NCBI RefSeq assembly: GCF_042646425.1
Contig: NZ_JBHRTR010000054.1
Location: 186,001-250,000, forward strand
Source: Marinibaculum pumilum
GTDB taxonomy: Bacteria > Pseudomonadota > Alphaproteobacteria > Ferrovibrionales > Ferrovibrionaceae
Direction: 5' to 3'
DNA length: 64,000 nt
Each line of letters begins with the position of its first letter. Position 1 is the first letter of the stretch. Below the pieces are notes generated by a model, which was given only the letters and a program-made list of their open reading frames with translations, made no database searches and was not told where the DNA came from. Both the position numbers and the translations under genes were made by a program. Below, piece after piece: positions 29,367 through 37,496 of this stretch.

Positions 29367-29382
29367 CTGAATTGAAATTCAG
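29367..29382 (+). promoter_or_regulatory. Candidate operator of the kinase-dehydrogenase-ligase operon
   Basis: CTGAATTGAAATTCAG is a perfect inverted repeat with 7-base arms, and TGAATTGA is repeated at 29388-29395. It sits in a small AT-rich patch 60 bases before the first gene. The TetR encoded at the end of the operon is the obvious candidate to bind it. Confidence 0.5.
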
Positions 29383-29441
29383 TTCATTGAATTGACGTTC
29401 CTGACCTGCGCCGGCATGCTGGCCCGCAGGGGGAGGCGCCG

Positions 29442-30470
29442 ATGGACGAAGCGATGATTGCGGCCCGGCTGCAGCGGAAGATCGCGCATGACAGCGACGG
29501 CGCCGCGACGCTGGGGGATTTCGCCGTGCTGGGGGACGGGCATGCCGGCCTGACCTTCGGCTTCACGGTCCGTCCCGCGGCCGGCGGCCAGGACCAGCGC
29601 TACGTGCTGAAACTGGCCCCGCCCGGCGTCACCCGGCGCGGCAATACCGACGTCTACCGCCAGACGCCGCTGCTGCGCGCCCTCCATGGCGCCGGCCTGC
29701 CGGTGCCCGACGTGCCCTTCGCCTCCGCCACGGAGGACGAGCTCGGCACCCCCTATATCGTGATGGAATGCCTGCCCGGGCGCAGCTTCCTGGTGTGGGA
29801 GCCGCAGGACGGCTTCGACCTGGCGCCAGCCAATGTTGAGCGCATCTGGCGCAGCGCGGCGGCGGTCCTGGCGCGCCTGCACGGCTTCGACTGGCGCACC
29901 GCCCTGCCCGACTGGGAGGCGCCGCGGCCGCTCGCCGACGAGCTGGCCTATTGGCCGCCGATCCTGGCCAAGGCGCAGGAGGCGAAATGGCTGCGGCTGG
30001 GCAGCCGGCTGGGCGAGGCCCTGGCCCGTCATCCGCCCGACACGGGCCCGGTGGGCCTGTTCCATGGCGACTACCAGCCCGGCAACGTGATGTACGACGC
30101 GACACCCGACGGGCTGGCCGTCACCGGCGTGATCGACTGGGAGCTGTCGGGGATCGGCGCCCAGGCGCTTGACCTCGGCTGGCTGTCGATGATGGCGGAC
30201 CGGCGCTGCTGGCATGACGGCTGGCAGCCCCATTCCACCCTGGGGCCGGAGGAGCTGCTGGAGGAATATGTCGCCGCCGGCGGCACGCGGATGCGCGACC
30301 TGGGCTGGTTCCAGGCGCTGGCCTGCTACCGGCTGGGGTCGATCTCCTGCCTGAACGTGCGCCTGCACCGTACCGGCCGGCGCGAGGATCCGATCTGGGA
30401 GCGCTTCGCACCCAGCATCGAGGTGATGTTCGAACGTGGCCTGGAGCTCTGCGCGGCGCCCGCACGCTGA
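29442..30470 (+). CDS. APH-family phosphotransferase (ACAD10-N/LvaA-like kinase)
   Basis: A 342-residue aminoglycoside-phosphotransferase-fold kinase. YVLKLAPPG holds the ATP-binding Lys, YIVMECLPGRSF the hinge, LFHGDYQPGNVM the catalytic loop with H208, D210 and N215, and VIDWELSGIG the metal-binding D232. In mammalian ACAD10/ACAD11 and in Pseudomonas LvaA, kinases of this kind phosphorylate the 4-hydroxyl of 4-hydroxyacyl-CoA. The next gene encodes a matching ACAD10/11-like dehydrogenase, making that role likely here. CAGGGGGAGG supports the ATG. Antibiotic modification is less likely, given the operon. Confidence 0.85.
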   Translation: MDEAMIAARLQRKIAHDSDGAATLGDFAVLGDGHAGLTFGFTVRPAAGGQDQRYVLKLAPPGVTRRGNTDVYRQTPLLRALHGAGLPVPDVPFASATEDELGTPYIVMECLPGRSFLVWEPQDGFDLAPANVERIWRSAAAVLARLHGFDWRTALPDWEAPRPLADELAYWPPILAKAQEAKWLRLGSRLGEALARHPPDTGPVGLFHGDYQPGNVMYDATPDGLAVTGVIDWELSGIGAQALDLGWLSMMADRRCWHDGWQPHSTLGPEELLEEYVAAGGTRMRDLGWFQALACYRLGSISCLNVRLHRTGRREDPIWERFAPSIEVMFERGLELCAAPAR

Positions 30471-30503
30471 AGGCCACAGAGCCATACTGTCAGAGGAAAA
30501 CGC

Positions 30504-31718
30504 ATGATCGACTTCGAACTGCCCGAGGACCTGCTGCAGCTGTCGGACCGGATCGACCTGTTCATCCGCGACCAGGTCATGCCGCTGGAAGCCGACCCGC
30601 GCCAGGGCCCGCACGGCCCGGAGGAGGTGCTGCGCCTGGAACTGGTCGACCGGGCGCGCCAGGCGGGCCTGCTGTCGCCGCACGGGCCGGCGGAATGGGG
30701 CGGGCTGGGGCTGGACCATGTCGGCATGGCGGTGGCCTTCGACCGCGCCGGCTATTCGCCGCTGGGCGCGCTGGCGCTGAACATCCAGGCACCGGACGAG
30801 GGCAATACCAACCTGCTGAACGTGGTGGCCACGCCGGCCCAGAAGACGCGCTGGCTGAAACCCCTCGTCGCCGGCGAGCTGCGCACCGTCTTCATGATGA
30901 CCGAGCCCGACGGCGGCGCCGGCTCCGACCCCTCGCTGCTGGCGACGGTGGCGCAGAAGAAGGGCGACCGCTTCGTGATCAACGGCCGGAAGTGGCTGAT
31001 CACCGGCTATCCCGGCTCCGGCCTGAGCATCATCCTGGCCCGCACCCTGGACGAGGACGGTACCGACCTCGGCGCCACCATGTTCCTGGCGCCGACCGGC
31101 GCGCCCGGCATCCGCCAGGAGCGGCTGCTGGACACCATCGACAGCAACTCCCCCGGCGGCCATGCCGTGGTGGTGCTGGAGGACCTGGAGGTCGGCGCCG
31201 AGGACGTGCTGGGGGAGGTCGGCCGCGGCTTCCGCAATGCCCAGGTGCGGCTGGCGCCGGCACGGCTGACCCATTGCATGCGCTGGCTGGGCCAGGCACG
31301 GCGCTGCCACGACATCGCCACCGCCTATGCCGGCCGGCGGCAGGCCTTCGGCCGCCCGATCGGCGAGCATCAGGGGGTCGGCTTCCAGCTGGCCGACAAC
31401 GAGATCGACCTGCATATGAGCCGGCTGGCGATCCTGCACTGCGCCTGGAAGCTGGACCGCGGCGACAAGGCCCGCAGCGAGACCAGCCGCGCCAAGGTGT
31501 TCTGTTCCGAGGCGCTGGGCCGGGTCGTCGACCGGTCGATGCAGGTGATGGGCGGGCTGGGCATCACCGGCGACACGGTGGTGGAACGCACCTATCGCGA
31601 CATCCGCTGCTTCCGCATCTATGACGGCCCGTCGGAAGTGCATCGCCACGTCCTGGCGCGGGAGATCATGAAGCGCGCCGGCGACGATGCCGGCCCGTCG
31701 ATGGCGGCGCAGCCGTGA
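30504..31718 (+). CDS. Acyl-CoA dehydrogenase-like protein of the ACAD10/11 (LvaC) type
   Basis: A 404-residue flavoprotein fold. FMMTEPDGGAGSDPS and INGRKWLITGYPG are standard ACAD motifs, and QVMGGLGITGDTVVERTYRDI lies near the end. At the position of the usual catalytic Glu the segment is YDGPSEVHRHVLAREI: D374 replaces Glu, and the DGP-EVH signature is that of ACAD10/ACAD11 rather than of ordinary fatty acyl-CoA dehydrogenases. ACAD11 and LvaC are thought to eliminate phosphate from a 4-phospho-acyl-CoA instead of simply oxidising. A Shine-Dalgarno CAGAGGAAAA precedes the ATG. It is followed in GTGA overlap by an acyl-CoA ligase. Confidence 0.87.
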   Translation: MIDFELPEDLLQLSDRIDLFIRDQVMPLEADPRQGPHGPEEVLRLELVDRARQAGLLSPHGPAEWGGLGLDHVGMAVAFDRAGYSPLGALALNIQAPDEGNTNLLNVVATPAQKTRWLKPLVAGELRTVFMMTEPDGGAGSDPSLLATVAQKKGDRFVINGRKWLITGYPGSGLSIILARTLDEDGTDLGATMFLAPTGAPGIRQERLLDTIDSNSPGGHAVVVLEDLEVGAEDVLGEVGRGFRNAQVRLAPARLTHCMRWLGQARRCHDIATAYAGRRQAFGRPIGEHQGVGFQLADNEIDLHMSRLAILHCAWKLDRGDKARSETSRAKVFCSEALGRVVDRSMQVMGGLGITGDTVVERTYRDIRCFRIYDGPSEVHRHVLAREIMKRAGDDAGPSMAAQP

Positions 31719-33364
31719 CCCTGCTGCCGGCGGCCGACAGCTACGAGGGGCTGCGCGCCGCCTTCCGCTGGCGGGTCCCGCAGCGCTACAACATCGCCGC
31801 CGATGTCTGCGACCGGCATGCCGCCGGCGATGCGACGGCGCTGGTGATGGAGGAGCCCGACGGCCGGGTGACCCGCTTCGGCTTCGGGCAGGTGCAGCGC
31901 CTGGCGAACCGGATGGCCAACCTGTTCCTCGCCCATGGCGCGCGCCGCGGCGACCGGGTGATGATCCTGCTGGGCCAGGACCCCTACGCCGCCATCGCCC
32001 ATATCGCCTGCTGGAAGGCGGGCCTGGTCTCCCTGCCCACCTCGATCCTGTTCGGCACCGACGCCATCGCCTACCGGCTGGCCGACTCAGGCGCGGTGCT
32101 GGCAATCACCGACCGGGAGAACATGCCGCGCCTGGAGGAAGCTCGGGCGCAGGCCGTGCCACAGGCGGGGGGCGAAGGCCTGCGGGCGGTCTTCCTGACG
32201 GACGGCAGCGGCGCGGCTTCCCTGCCGGCGGCGCTGGAGCGGGCCTCCGACGGCTTCGCGACCCTGGATACCCTGGCGGAGGAACCCGCCTTCCTGAACT
32301 ACACCTCCGGCACCACGGGCTGGCCGAAGGGCGCCCTGCATGCCCATCGCGCGATGCTGGGCCACGTCCCCGGCGCGCAGTTCGGCTACGACTTCATGCC
32401 GGGGCCGCATCCGGGCGACTGCCTCTGGTCGCCGGCGGACTGGTCCTGGCTGGCCGGGCTGATGGATGTGCTGATGCCGGCCTGGTATTTCGGCCTGCCG
32501 GTGGTCGCCTTCCGGGCGCGCAAGTTCGACCCGGAACAGGCCTATGCGCTGATGGGGCGGCACGGGGTGCGCAACGCGCTGCTGACCCCGACCATGCTGA
32601 AACTGATGCGGCAGGTCCCCGACGGGCCGGCGCGCAGCGGCACCCGGTTGCGCACCGTGCTCAGCGGCGGCGAGTCGGTCGGCGCGGAGCTGCTGGACTG
32701 GGCGCAAGCGGCGCTGAACGCCCAGGTCAACGAAGGCTATGGCCAGACCGAGTGCAACCTGGTGCTGGGCAATTGCGGGCGGATCATGCCGGTGAAGCCG
32801 GGCTCCCTCGGTCGCGCGGTGCCGGGCCACGAGGCGGCGATCGTCGACGATGACGGCCATCCACTGCCGCCGGAGACCCTGGGCAACATCGCCTTCCGCC
32901 GGCCGGACCCGGTGATGCTGCTGGAATACTGGCGCAAGCCGCAGGCAACGGCGCAGAAGTTCGCCGGCGACTGGCTGATCAGCGGCGACCTCGGGCGGAT
33001 GGATGCGGAGGGCTATGTCTTCTTCCACGGCCGCGCCGACGACGTGATCTCCAGCGCCGGCTACCGCATCGGCCCCGGCGAGATCGAGGATGCCATCATC
33101 GCCCATCCCGCCGCGGTGATGGCGGCCGCGATCGGCGTGCCGGACCCGGTGCGCGGCGAGGCGATCAAGGCCTTCGTCATCCTGCGGGAAGGGACGGCAC
33201 CGTCCGATGCGCTGGCGGAGGAGATCCGCAGCTTCGTGGGCAGCCGGCTCGCCCGCCACGAGGTGCCGCGGCAGATCGCCTTCGTCGACAGCCTGCCGCT
33301 GACCAGCAACGGCAAGGTGATCCGGCGCGAACTGCGCGAGCGCGAACGGGCCGCACCGCCGTGA
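31715..33364 (+). CDS. AMP-forming acyl-CoA synthetase
   Basis: A 549-residue ANL-superfamily ligase that activates a carboxylic acid to its CoA ester via an acyl-AMP. The P-loop-like A3 motif is NYTSGTTGWPKGALHAHR, A5 is NEGYGQTECNL, A8 is ISGDLGRMDAEGYVFFHGRADDVISSAGYRIGPGEIED, and the C-terminal catalytic lysine is in SNGKVIRREL. The pattern resembles medium-chain/acetyl-CoA-synthetase-like ACSM enzymes. It starts at a GTG overlapping the dehydrogenase stop, and its own stop overlaps the TetR GTG. In the proposed pathway it would make the 4-hydroxyacyl-CoA. Confidence 0.9.
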   Translation: MTLLPAADSYEGLRAAFRWRVPQRYNIAADVCDRHAAGDATALVMEEPDGRVTRFGFGQVQRLANRMANLFLAHGARRGDRVMILLGQDPYAAIAHIACWKAGLVSLPTSILFGTDAIAYRLADSGAVLAITDRENMPRLEEARAQAVPQAGGEGLRAVFLTDGSGAASLPAALERASDGFATLDTLAEEPAFLNYTSGTTGWPKGALHAHRAMLGHVPGAQFGYDFMPGPHPGDCLWSPADWSWLAGLMDVLMPAWYFGLPVVAFRARKFDPEQAYALMGRHGVRNALLTPTMLKLMRQVPDGPARSGTRLRTVLSGGESVGAELLDWAQAALNAQVNEGYGQTECNLVLGNCGRIMPVKPGSLGRAVPGHEAAIVDDDGHPLPPETLGNIAFRRPDPVMLLEYWRKPQATAQKFAGDWLISGDLGRMDAEGYVFFHGRADDVISSAGYRIGPGEIEDAIIAHPAAVMAAAIGVPDPVRGEAIKAFVILREGTAPSDALAEEIRSFVGSRLARHEVPRQIAFVDSLPLTSNGKVIRRELRERERAAPP

Positions 33365-33978
33365 GCACCCGCAGGCAGCCGCATCCCGCCTTCGACCGGT
33401 CGGAGGATTACCAGCGCCGCCGCCAGGCGATGGTGCAGACCGCCGCCTACCTGTTCAACCGGTCCGGCTTCCACGCCACCTCGATCGGCGAGATCGTCGC
33501 CGAACTCGGCGTCTCGAAGGCCGCGCTCTATTACTACTTCGCCGACAAGACCGACCTTCTCTACCATTGCCACCTGCAGTCGGTGGAAAACGGCGAGGCG
33601 CTGGCGGAAGCCGCCGCCGCCGGCGGCGGCAGCGGGCTGCAGAAGCTGGAGACCTATATCCGCACGCAGTTCGACGCGCTGGTCCGCAAGGAGGGCGCCG
33701 CCTGGGTGCTGGGCGACATCTCGCTGCTGCGCCCCGAGCAGCGGGAGGATGTGCGCCACCGATCGCGCCGGGTCGACGGGCTGGTGCGCGGCTTCATCGA
33801 GGACGGCATCGCCGACGGCAGCATCGCCTGCGCCGAGCCCCGCATCACCGAGTATTTCCTGATGGGGGCGATCAACTGGCTGCCCCGCTGGTACCGGCCG
33901 GAGCTGGGGCAGTCGGCGGAACAGCTCGCCGAGATCTTCCTGCACTTCGCCCTCGACGGCCTGCGCCCGCGGGGGTGA
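33361..33978 (+). CDS. TetR-family regulator
   Basis: A 205-residue TetR-type regulator with helix-turn-helix MVQTAAYLFNRSGFHATSIGEIVAELGVSKAALYYYFADKTDLLY. The C-terminal domain has WLPRWYRPELGQSAEQLAEIFLHFALDGL, typical of TetR proteins that respond to acyl-CoA. It is the last gene of the kinase/dehydrogenase/ligase operon, starting in a GTGA overlap, so it is produced with the enzymes it probably regulates. Confidence 0.88.
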   Translation: MSTRRQPHPAFDRSEDYQRRRQAMVQTAAYLFNRSGFHATSIGEIVAELGVSKAALYYYFADKTDLLYHCHLQSVENGEALAEAAAAGGGSGLQKLETYIRTQFDALVRKEGAAWVLGDISLLRPEQREDVRHRSRRVDGLVRGFIEDGIADGSIACAEPRITEYFLMGAINWLPRWYRPELGQSAEQLAEIFLHFALDGLRPRG

Positions 33979-33995
33979 AGGGGGCATTCAGGTCT

Positions 33996-34090
33996 GTCAT
34001 CCTCGCCCTAGAGGCGAGGAGCCATTCCGCAAGCCGCGCGGTGCCGCAGAGCTCGCGGAATGGACTCCCGGGTCAAGCCCGGGAGTGACG
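33996..34090. repeat. Composite palindromic intergenic element
   Basis: A three-hairpin element: CCTCGCC-TAGA-GGCGAGG, a central arm pair CCATTCCGC / GCGGAATGG, and CTCCCGGGTCAAGCCCGGGAG, bounded by GTCAT and GTGAC. The central part is shared with the element at 38.5 kb. Confidence 0.78.
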
Positions 34091-34124
34091 ATTTCAGGAT
34101 TTGGCGGTTGGCGGGAACCTGTCC

Positions 34125-35255
34125 TCAGCTCAGCGCGCCGAAGCGCTTGAGGTGGTGGTCGCCGTCGCCGAAGCGGGTCTCCAGCGCCATCAGGTGCTTG
34201 AAGTAATGGCCGATGTCGAGTTCGTCGGTCATGCCCATGCCGCCATGGATCTGCACCGCCTGCTGGCCGACATAGCGGCCGGCCTTGCTGAGCTGCGCCT
34301 TGGCGGCGGAGGCGGCGCGGCCACGCTCCTGCGCATCCGCGTCCAGCTTCAGGGTGGCGAGCATCGCCAGCGACTTCGTCTCCTCGGCATGGATCATCAT
34401 GTCGACCATGCGGTGCTGCAGCACCTGGAAGGAGCCGATCGGCACGCCGAACTGCTTGCGGGTCTTGGCATATTCCACGGTCTGCTGCTGCAGGTGCTGC
34501 ATCGCGCCCACCGCTTCGGCGCAGATCGCGGCGATGCCATGGTCCACCGCCTCCTCCAGGAACGGCAGCGCGCCGTCCTTCGGGCCGACCAGGGCGTCCT
34601 TGCCGACCTTGGCGCCGGAGAAGGTGATCTCGGAGGCGCGGCGGTTGTCGATGGTGCGATAGTCGCGCCGCTCCACCCCGTCCATGTCGCGGTCGATCAG
34701 GAACAGGCTGAGCCCGTCCTCGTCGCGCTGGCCGCCGGCGGTGCGCGCCAGCACGACCAGCTTGTCGGCCGCCGGCGCGTCGAACACGACGATCTTCTTG
34801 CCGCTGATCGAAAAGCCGTCGCCATCGGCCTTCGCCTCCGTCGTCACGTCGGCCAGGTTGTAGCGGGCCTGCGCCTCGGCATGGGCGAGCGCCACGATAT
34901 GCCGCCCCTCGATGATGCCGGCCAGCACCTCTTCCTTCTGCGCGTCGCTGCCGGCCTTCGCCAGCAGGGTGCCGCAGACCGCGACGGTGGAGACGAAGGG
35001 CTCCAGGACATTGCCCTTCCCCATCTCCTCCAGCATCAGCATGGTGTCCACCGGGCTGCCGCCCAGGCCGCCGACCTCTTCCGGGAAGGAGATGCCGAAC
35101 CAGCCGAGCTCCGCCATCTGGGCCCAGTTCTCGCGGCTGAAGCCCTCCTCGGACTTGGCCAGGGCCCGCCACTTCTCGAACTCGTACTGCTGCCGCACGA
35201 AGCGCTGCACGCTGTCGGTCAGCAGCTTCTGTTCGTCGCTCAAGGAAAAGTCCAT
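34125..35255 (-). CDS. Acyl-CoA dehydrogenase, PimD-like small subunit
   Basis: A 376-residue dehydrogenase-fold protein. MDFSLSDEQKLLTDSVQRFVRQQYEFEKWR and GWFGISFPEEVGGLGGSPVDTMLMLEEMGKGNVLEPF match the pimeloyl-CoA dehydrogenase small subunit (PimD) group. The C-terminal region has QIHGGMGMTDELDIGHYFKHLMALETRFGDGDHHLKRF, without a YEGT-type catalytic Glu. ATG 35255 has GGGAGG upstream. The larger partner gene lies just upstream on the same strand, 166 bases away. A heteromeric enzyme acting on a dicarboxylyl-CoA or another long substrate is likely. Confidence 0.83.
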   Translation of the reverse strand: MDFSLSDEQKLLTDSVQRFVRQQYEFEKWRALAKSEEGFSRENWAQMAELGWFGISFPEEVGGLGGSPVDTMLMLEEMGKGNVLEPFVSTVAVCGTLLAKAGSDAQKEEVLAGIIEGRHIVALAHAEAQARYNLADVTTEAKADGDGFSISGKKIVVFDAPAADKLVVLARTAGGQRDEDGLSLFLIDRDMDGVERRDYRTIDNRRASEITFSGAKVGKDALVGPKDGALPFLEEAVDHGIAAICAEAVGAMQHLQQQTVEYAKTRKQFGVPIGSFQVLQHRMVDMMIHAEETKSLAMLATLKLDADAQERGRAASAAKAQLSKAGRYVGQQAVQIHGGMGMTDELDIGHYFKHLMALETRFGDGDHHLKRFGALS

Positions 35256-35363
35256 ACCGGCGCCTCCCAAAACCGCGCGCGTCCCGATCCGCCGCGGCCC
35301 TTCCCCAACGACCTGCCCGGCCGGTCGGGGACCGCCCCATCGATGGCGGATGTTTTATGACAT

Positions 35364-35381
35364 GGGCGGCGGACGCCGCCC
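35364..35381 (-). repeat. Perfect GC hairpin between the two dehydrogenase genes
   Basis: GGGCGGCG-GA-CGCCGCCC is an 8-base perfect stem with a two-base centre. It lies between the large and small subunit genes and might cause partial termination or protect mRNA ends; no T-run follows on the transcribed strand. Confidence 0.45.
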
Positions 35382-35421
35382 GAAAAGGATGGACCGCCGC
35401 TTGCGCGACGGTCATCCGTCC

Positions 35422-36612
35422 CTACAACCCGAGAACCATTTTGGCAATCACGTTGCGCTGGATCTCGTTGGAGCCGCCGTAGATCGAGGCGGCGCGGCCG
35501 ATCAGCATCTCCGAGGCCACCATCTCCGCGTAGTCGGGGCCCGGATGCGGCGCGTTGGAGCCCTCCAGCAGGTCCTCGTAGGGGTTCACGTAATAGCCCA
35601 GTGCCTCGCAGGTCAGTTCCGCGATGCGCTGCTTCACCTCGCTGCCGCGGATCTTCAGCATGCTGGCCTCCGCCCCCGGCGAACTGCCCTGCGCCAGGGA
35701 CGACAGCACGCGGAGGTTGGTCATCTCCAGCCCCATCAGGGTGACCTCGACCTCCGCGATCTTGCGCCGGAAGCCGTCATCGTCGAGCAGGCTGCCGCCG
35801 TCGCAGGCCTCCGCCTTCGCGATCTCCTTCAGCCGGCGGATGCGCTGCTTCGACAGGCCGACCTCGGCGATGGAGGTGCGCTCATGCCCCAGCAGGAACT
35901 TGGCATAGGTCCAGCCCTTGTTCTCCTGCCCGATCAGGTTGGCGGCCGGCACACGCACATCCTCGAAGAACACCTCGTTCAGGCTGTGATCCTCGTCGAT
36001 GCTGATGATCGGCCGCACCGTGATGCCCGGCGTGGTCATGTCGATCAGCAGGAAGGAGATCCCCTCCTGCGCCTTCACGTTCGGATCGGTGCGCACCAGG
36101 CAGAACATCATGTCGGCCATATGCGCCTGGGTGGTCCAGATCTTCTGGCCGTTGACGACGTAATGGTCGCCATCGCGCACCGCCCTGGTCTTCAGGGAGG
36201 CGAGGTCGGAGCCGGAGCCGGGCTCGGAATAGCCCTGGCACCAGAACTCGTCGCCGGAGACGATCTTCGGCAGGTAGCGGGCCTTCTGCGCATCGCTGCC
36301 GAAGGCCTGGATCACCGGCCCGACCATGTTGATGCCGAACGGCAGCAGCATCGGCGCGCCGGCGGCCATGCACTCCTCCTCGAAGATGTACTGCTTCACC
36401 GCGTCCCAGCCGGTGCCGCCATATTCCTGCGGCCAGTTCGGCGCCGACCAGCCACGGCGGTGCAGCAGCTTGTGCCAGGCGCGCAGGTCCTCCTTCTGCA
36501 TGTGGAAGCCGTGCAGCGCCTCGCGCTTCAGGTGGTCGCTGAGATTCTCGGCCAGGAAGTCGCGGACCTCCTGGCGGAACGCCTCTTCCTCGGCGCTGAA
36601 TGCGATGTCCAT
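35422..36612 (-). CDS. Acyl-CoA dehydrogenase, PimC-like large subunit
   Basis: A 396-residue acyl-CoA dehydrogenase. WCQGYSEPGSGSDLASLKTRAVRDGDHYVVNGQKIWTTQAHMADMMFCLVRTD and INMVGPVIQAFGSDAQKARYLPKI are strong family motifs, and the C-terminal segment is ASIYGGSNEIQRNVIAKMVLGL. The canonical catalytic Glu of YEGT is Gly here, so the catalytic base must lie elsewhere or in the partner subunit, as known for heteromeric FadE pairs. The pair resembles PimC-PimD of the pimeloyl-CoA pathway. It is the first gene of the two. Confidence 0.87.
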   Translation of the reverse strand: MDIAFSAEEEAFRQEVRDFLAENLSDHLKREALHGFHMQKEDLRAWHKLLHRRGWSAPNWPQEYGGTGWDAVKQYIFEEECMAAGAPMLLPFGINMVGPVIQAFGSDAQKARYLPKIVSGDEFWCQGYSEPGSGSDLASLKTRAVRDGDHYVVNGQKIWTTQAHMADMMFCLVRTDPNVKAQEGISFLLIDMTTPGITVRPIISIDEDHSLNEVFFEDVRVPAANLIGQENKGWTYAKFLLGHERTSIAEVGLSKQRIRRLKEIAKAEACDGGSLLDDDGFRRKIAEVEVTLMGLEMTNLRVLSSLAQGSSPGAEASMLKIRGSEVKQRIAELTCEALGYYVNPYEDLLEGSNAPHPGPDYAEMVASEMLIGRAASIYGGSNEIQRNVIAKMVLGL

Positions 36613-36694
36613 CTGGTTCCTCCCGGGCGGCAGCGATGTTTGGCGGCATTCTGCCCGGCGGCGGGCGGCGGGTCTAACGGGTTCTGCCGCGACC

Positions 36695-37126
36695 TCACGT
36701 CCCGGCCAGATGCACCACCAGGCGGCGGCGATGCGGCTGCCGGCGATGCTCCAGCAGGTAGACCGCCTGCCAGGTGCCCAGGGCCATGCGGCCGCCGGAC
36801 ACCGGGATCGCCAGGCTGGTCTGGGTCAGCACGCTGCGCAGATGCGCCGGCATGTCGTCCGGCCCCTCGGCGCCATGGCGGTAGCGGCGCGGATCCTCCG
36901 GCGCCAGCGCCGCCAGCCAGTCCTGCAGGTCGCGCAGCACGTCCGGATCGGCATTCTCCTGCACCGTCAGGCTGGCGGAGGTGTGCTGCAGGAACAGGGT
37001 GGCCAGGCCGGTGGCGATGTCCTGGTCCGCCAGCCAATCGTCGATCGTGGCGGTCAGGTCGTGGATGCCATGCCCGCGGGTCGCCACCTGCAGCACGGTC
37101 TGGGCCTGGCGCAGCGGGGCGGACAT
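36695..37126 (-). CDS. YjbQ/UPF0047 family protein
   Basis: A 143-residue YjbQ-type trimeric beta protein. GIHDLTATIDDWLADQDIATGLATLFLQHTSASLTVQENADPDVLRDLQDWL is the family core, and the C-terminal half has HLRSVLTQTSLAIPVSGGRMALGTWQAVYLLEHRR. Members have weak thiamine-phosphate synthase activity in E. coli complementation, but the true role is unclear. It is 10 bases after a small upstream gene on the same strand and followed by the PimC-like gene. Confidence 0.92.
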   Translation of the reverse strand: MSAPLRQAQTVLQVATRGHGIHDLTATIDDWLADQDIATGLATLFLQHTSASLTVQENADPDVLRDLQDWLAALAPEDPRRYRHGAEGPDDMPAHLRSVLTQTSLAIPVSGGRMALGTWQAVYLLEHRRQPHRRRLVVHLAGT

Positions 37127-37136
37127 GAGGCGGCGC

Positions 37137-37388
37137 TCAGGTGTCGATGTCGAACAGGAAGTCGTCGTTCTGGTCGGCCGGCCGGCCCTGCGGCGCCGGC
37201 GCGCGGTCGCCGCCCGCGCCGCGCGCGCCCTGGCGGTCGTTCAGGATCTCCGCCAGGACCACCTGGAGCTGCACCAGGTCCGCCCGCGAGATCTGCCGCG
37301 AGACCACGACCTGGTCGTTGAGTGCCACGGCGATCGAGAAACCGCCGCGGGTCTGGCTGATCTTGATCGGAAGATCGTAGGAGACCAT
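37137..37388 (-). CDS. Small protein of unknown function with acidic C-terminus
   Basis: An 83-residue protein. MVSYDLPIKISQTRGGFSIAVALNDQVVVSRQISRADLVQLQVVLAEIL looks like a compact alpha/beta domain, then a flexible Gly/Arg/Gln-rich linker and the acidic end NDDFLFDIDT, which could be a peptide docking tag. No family recognised. A GTG at 37400 would add four residues. It is cotranscribed with yjbQ (10-base gap) and divergent from the Coq4-like gene. Confidence 0.62.
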   Translation of the reverse strand: MVSYDLPIKISQTRGGFSIAVALNDQVVVSRQISRADLVQLQVVLAEILNDRQGARGAGGDRAPAPQGRPADQNDDFLFDIDT

Positions 37389-37496
37389 GCTGCCCGTCAC
37401 TGGTTGAGGCCTGCGCCATTCTTCGGCCCGCGGCGGCGACGGTCAAGGAAGCCCACCCCCGCGCGTCCCGATGGCACATCCGCGGGGAGGCGTCCG

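Noticed and set aside
29442..30470. Aminoglycoside resistance gene
   Set aside because: The APH fold is shared by many metabolic kinases; the operon with an ACAD10/11-like dehydrogenase and ligase points to acyl-CoA metabolism.
29379..32105. Minus-strand open frame of 908 codons opposite the kinase-dehydrogenase-ligase operon
   Set aside because: Spans three strongly supported plus-strand genes and has typical shadow composition.
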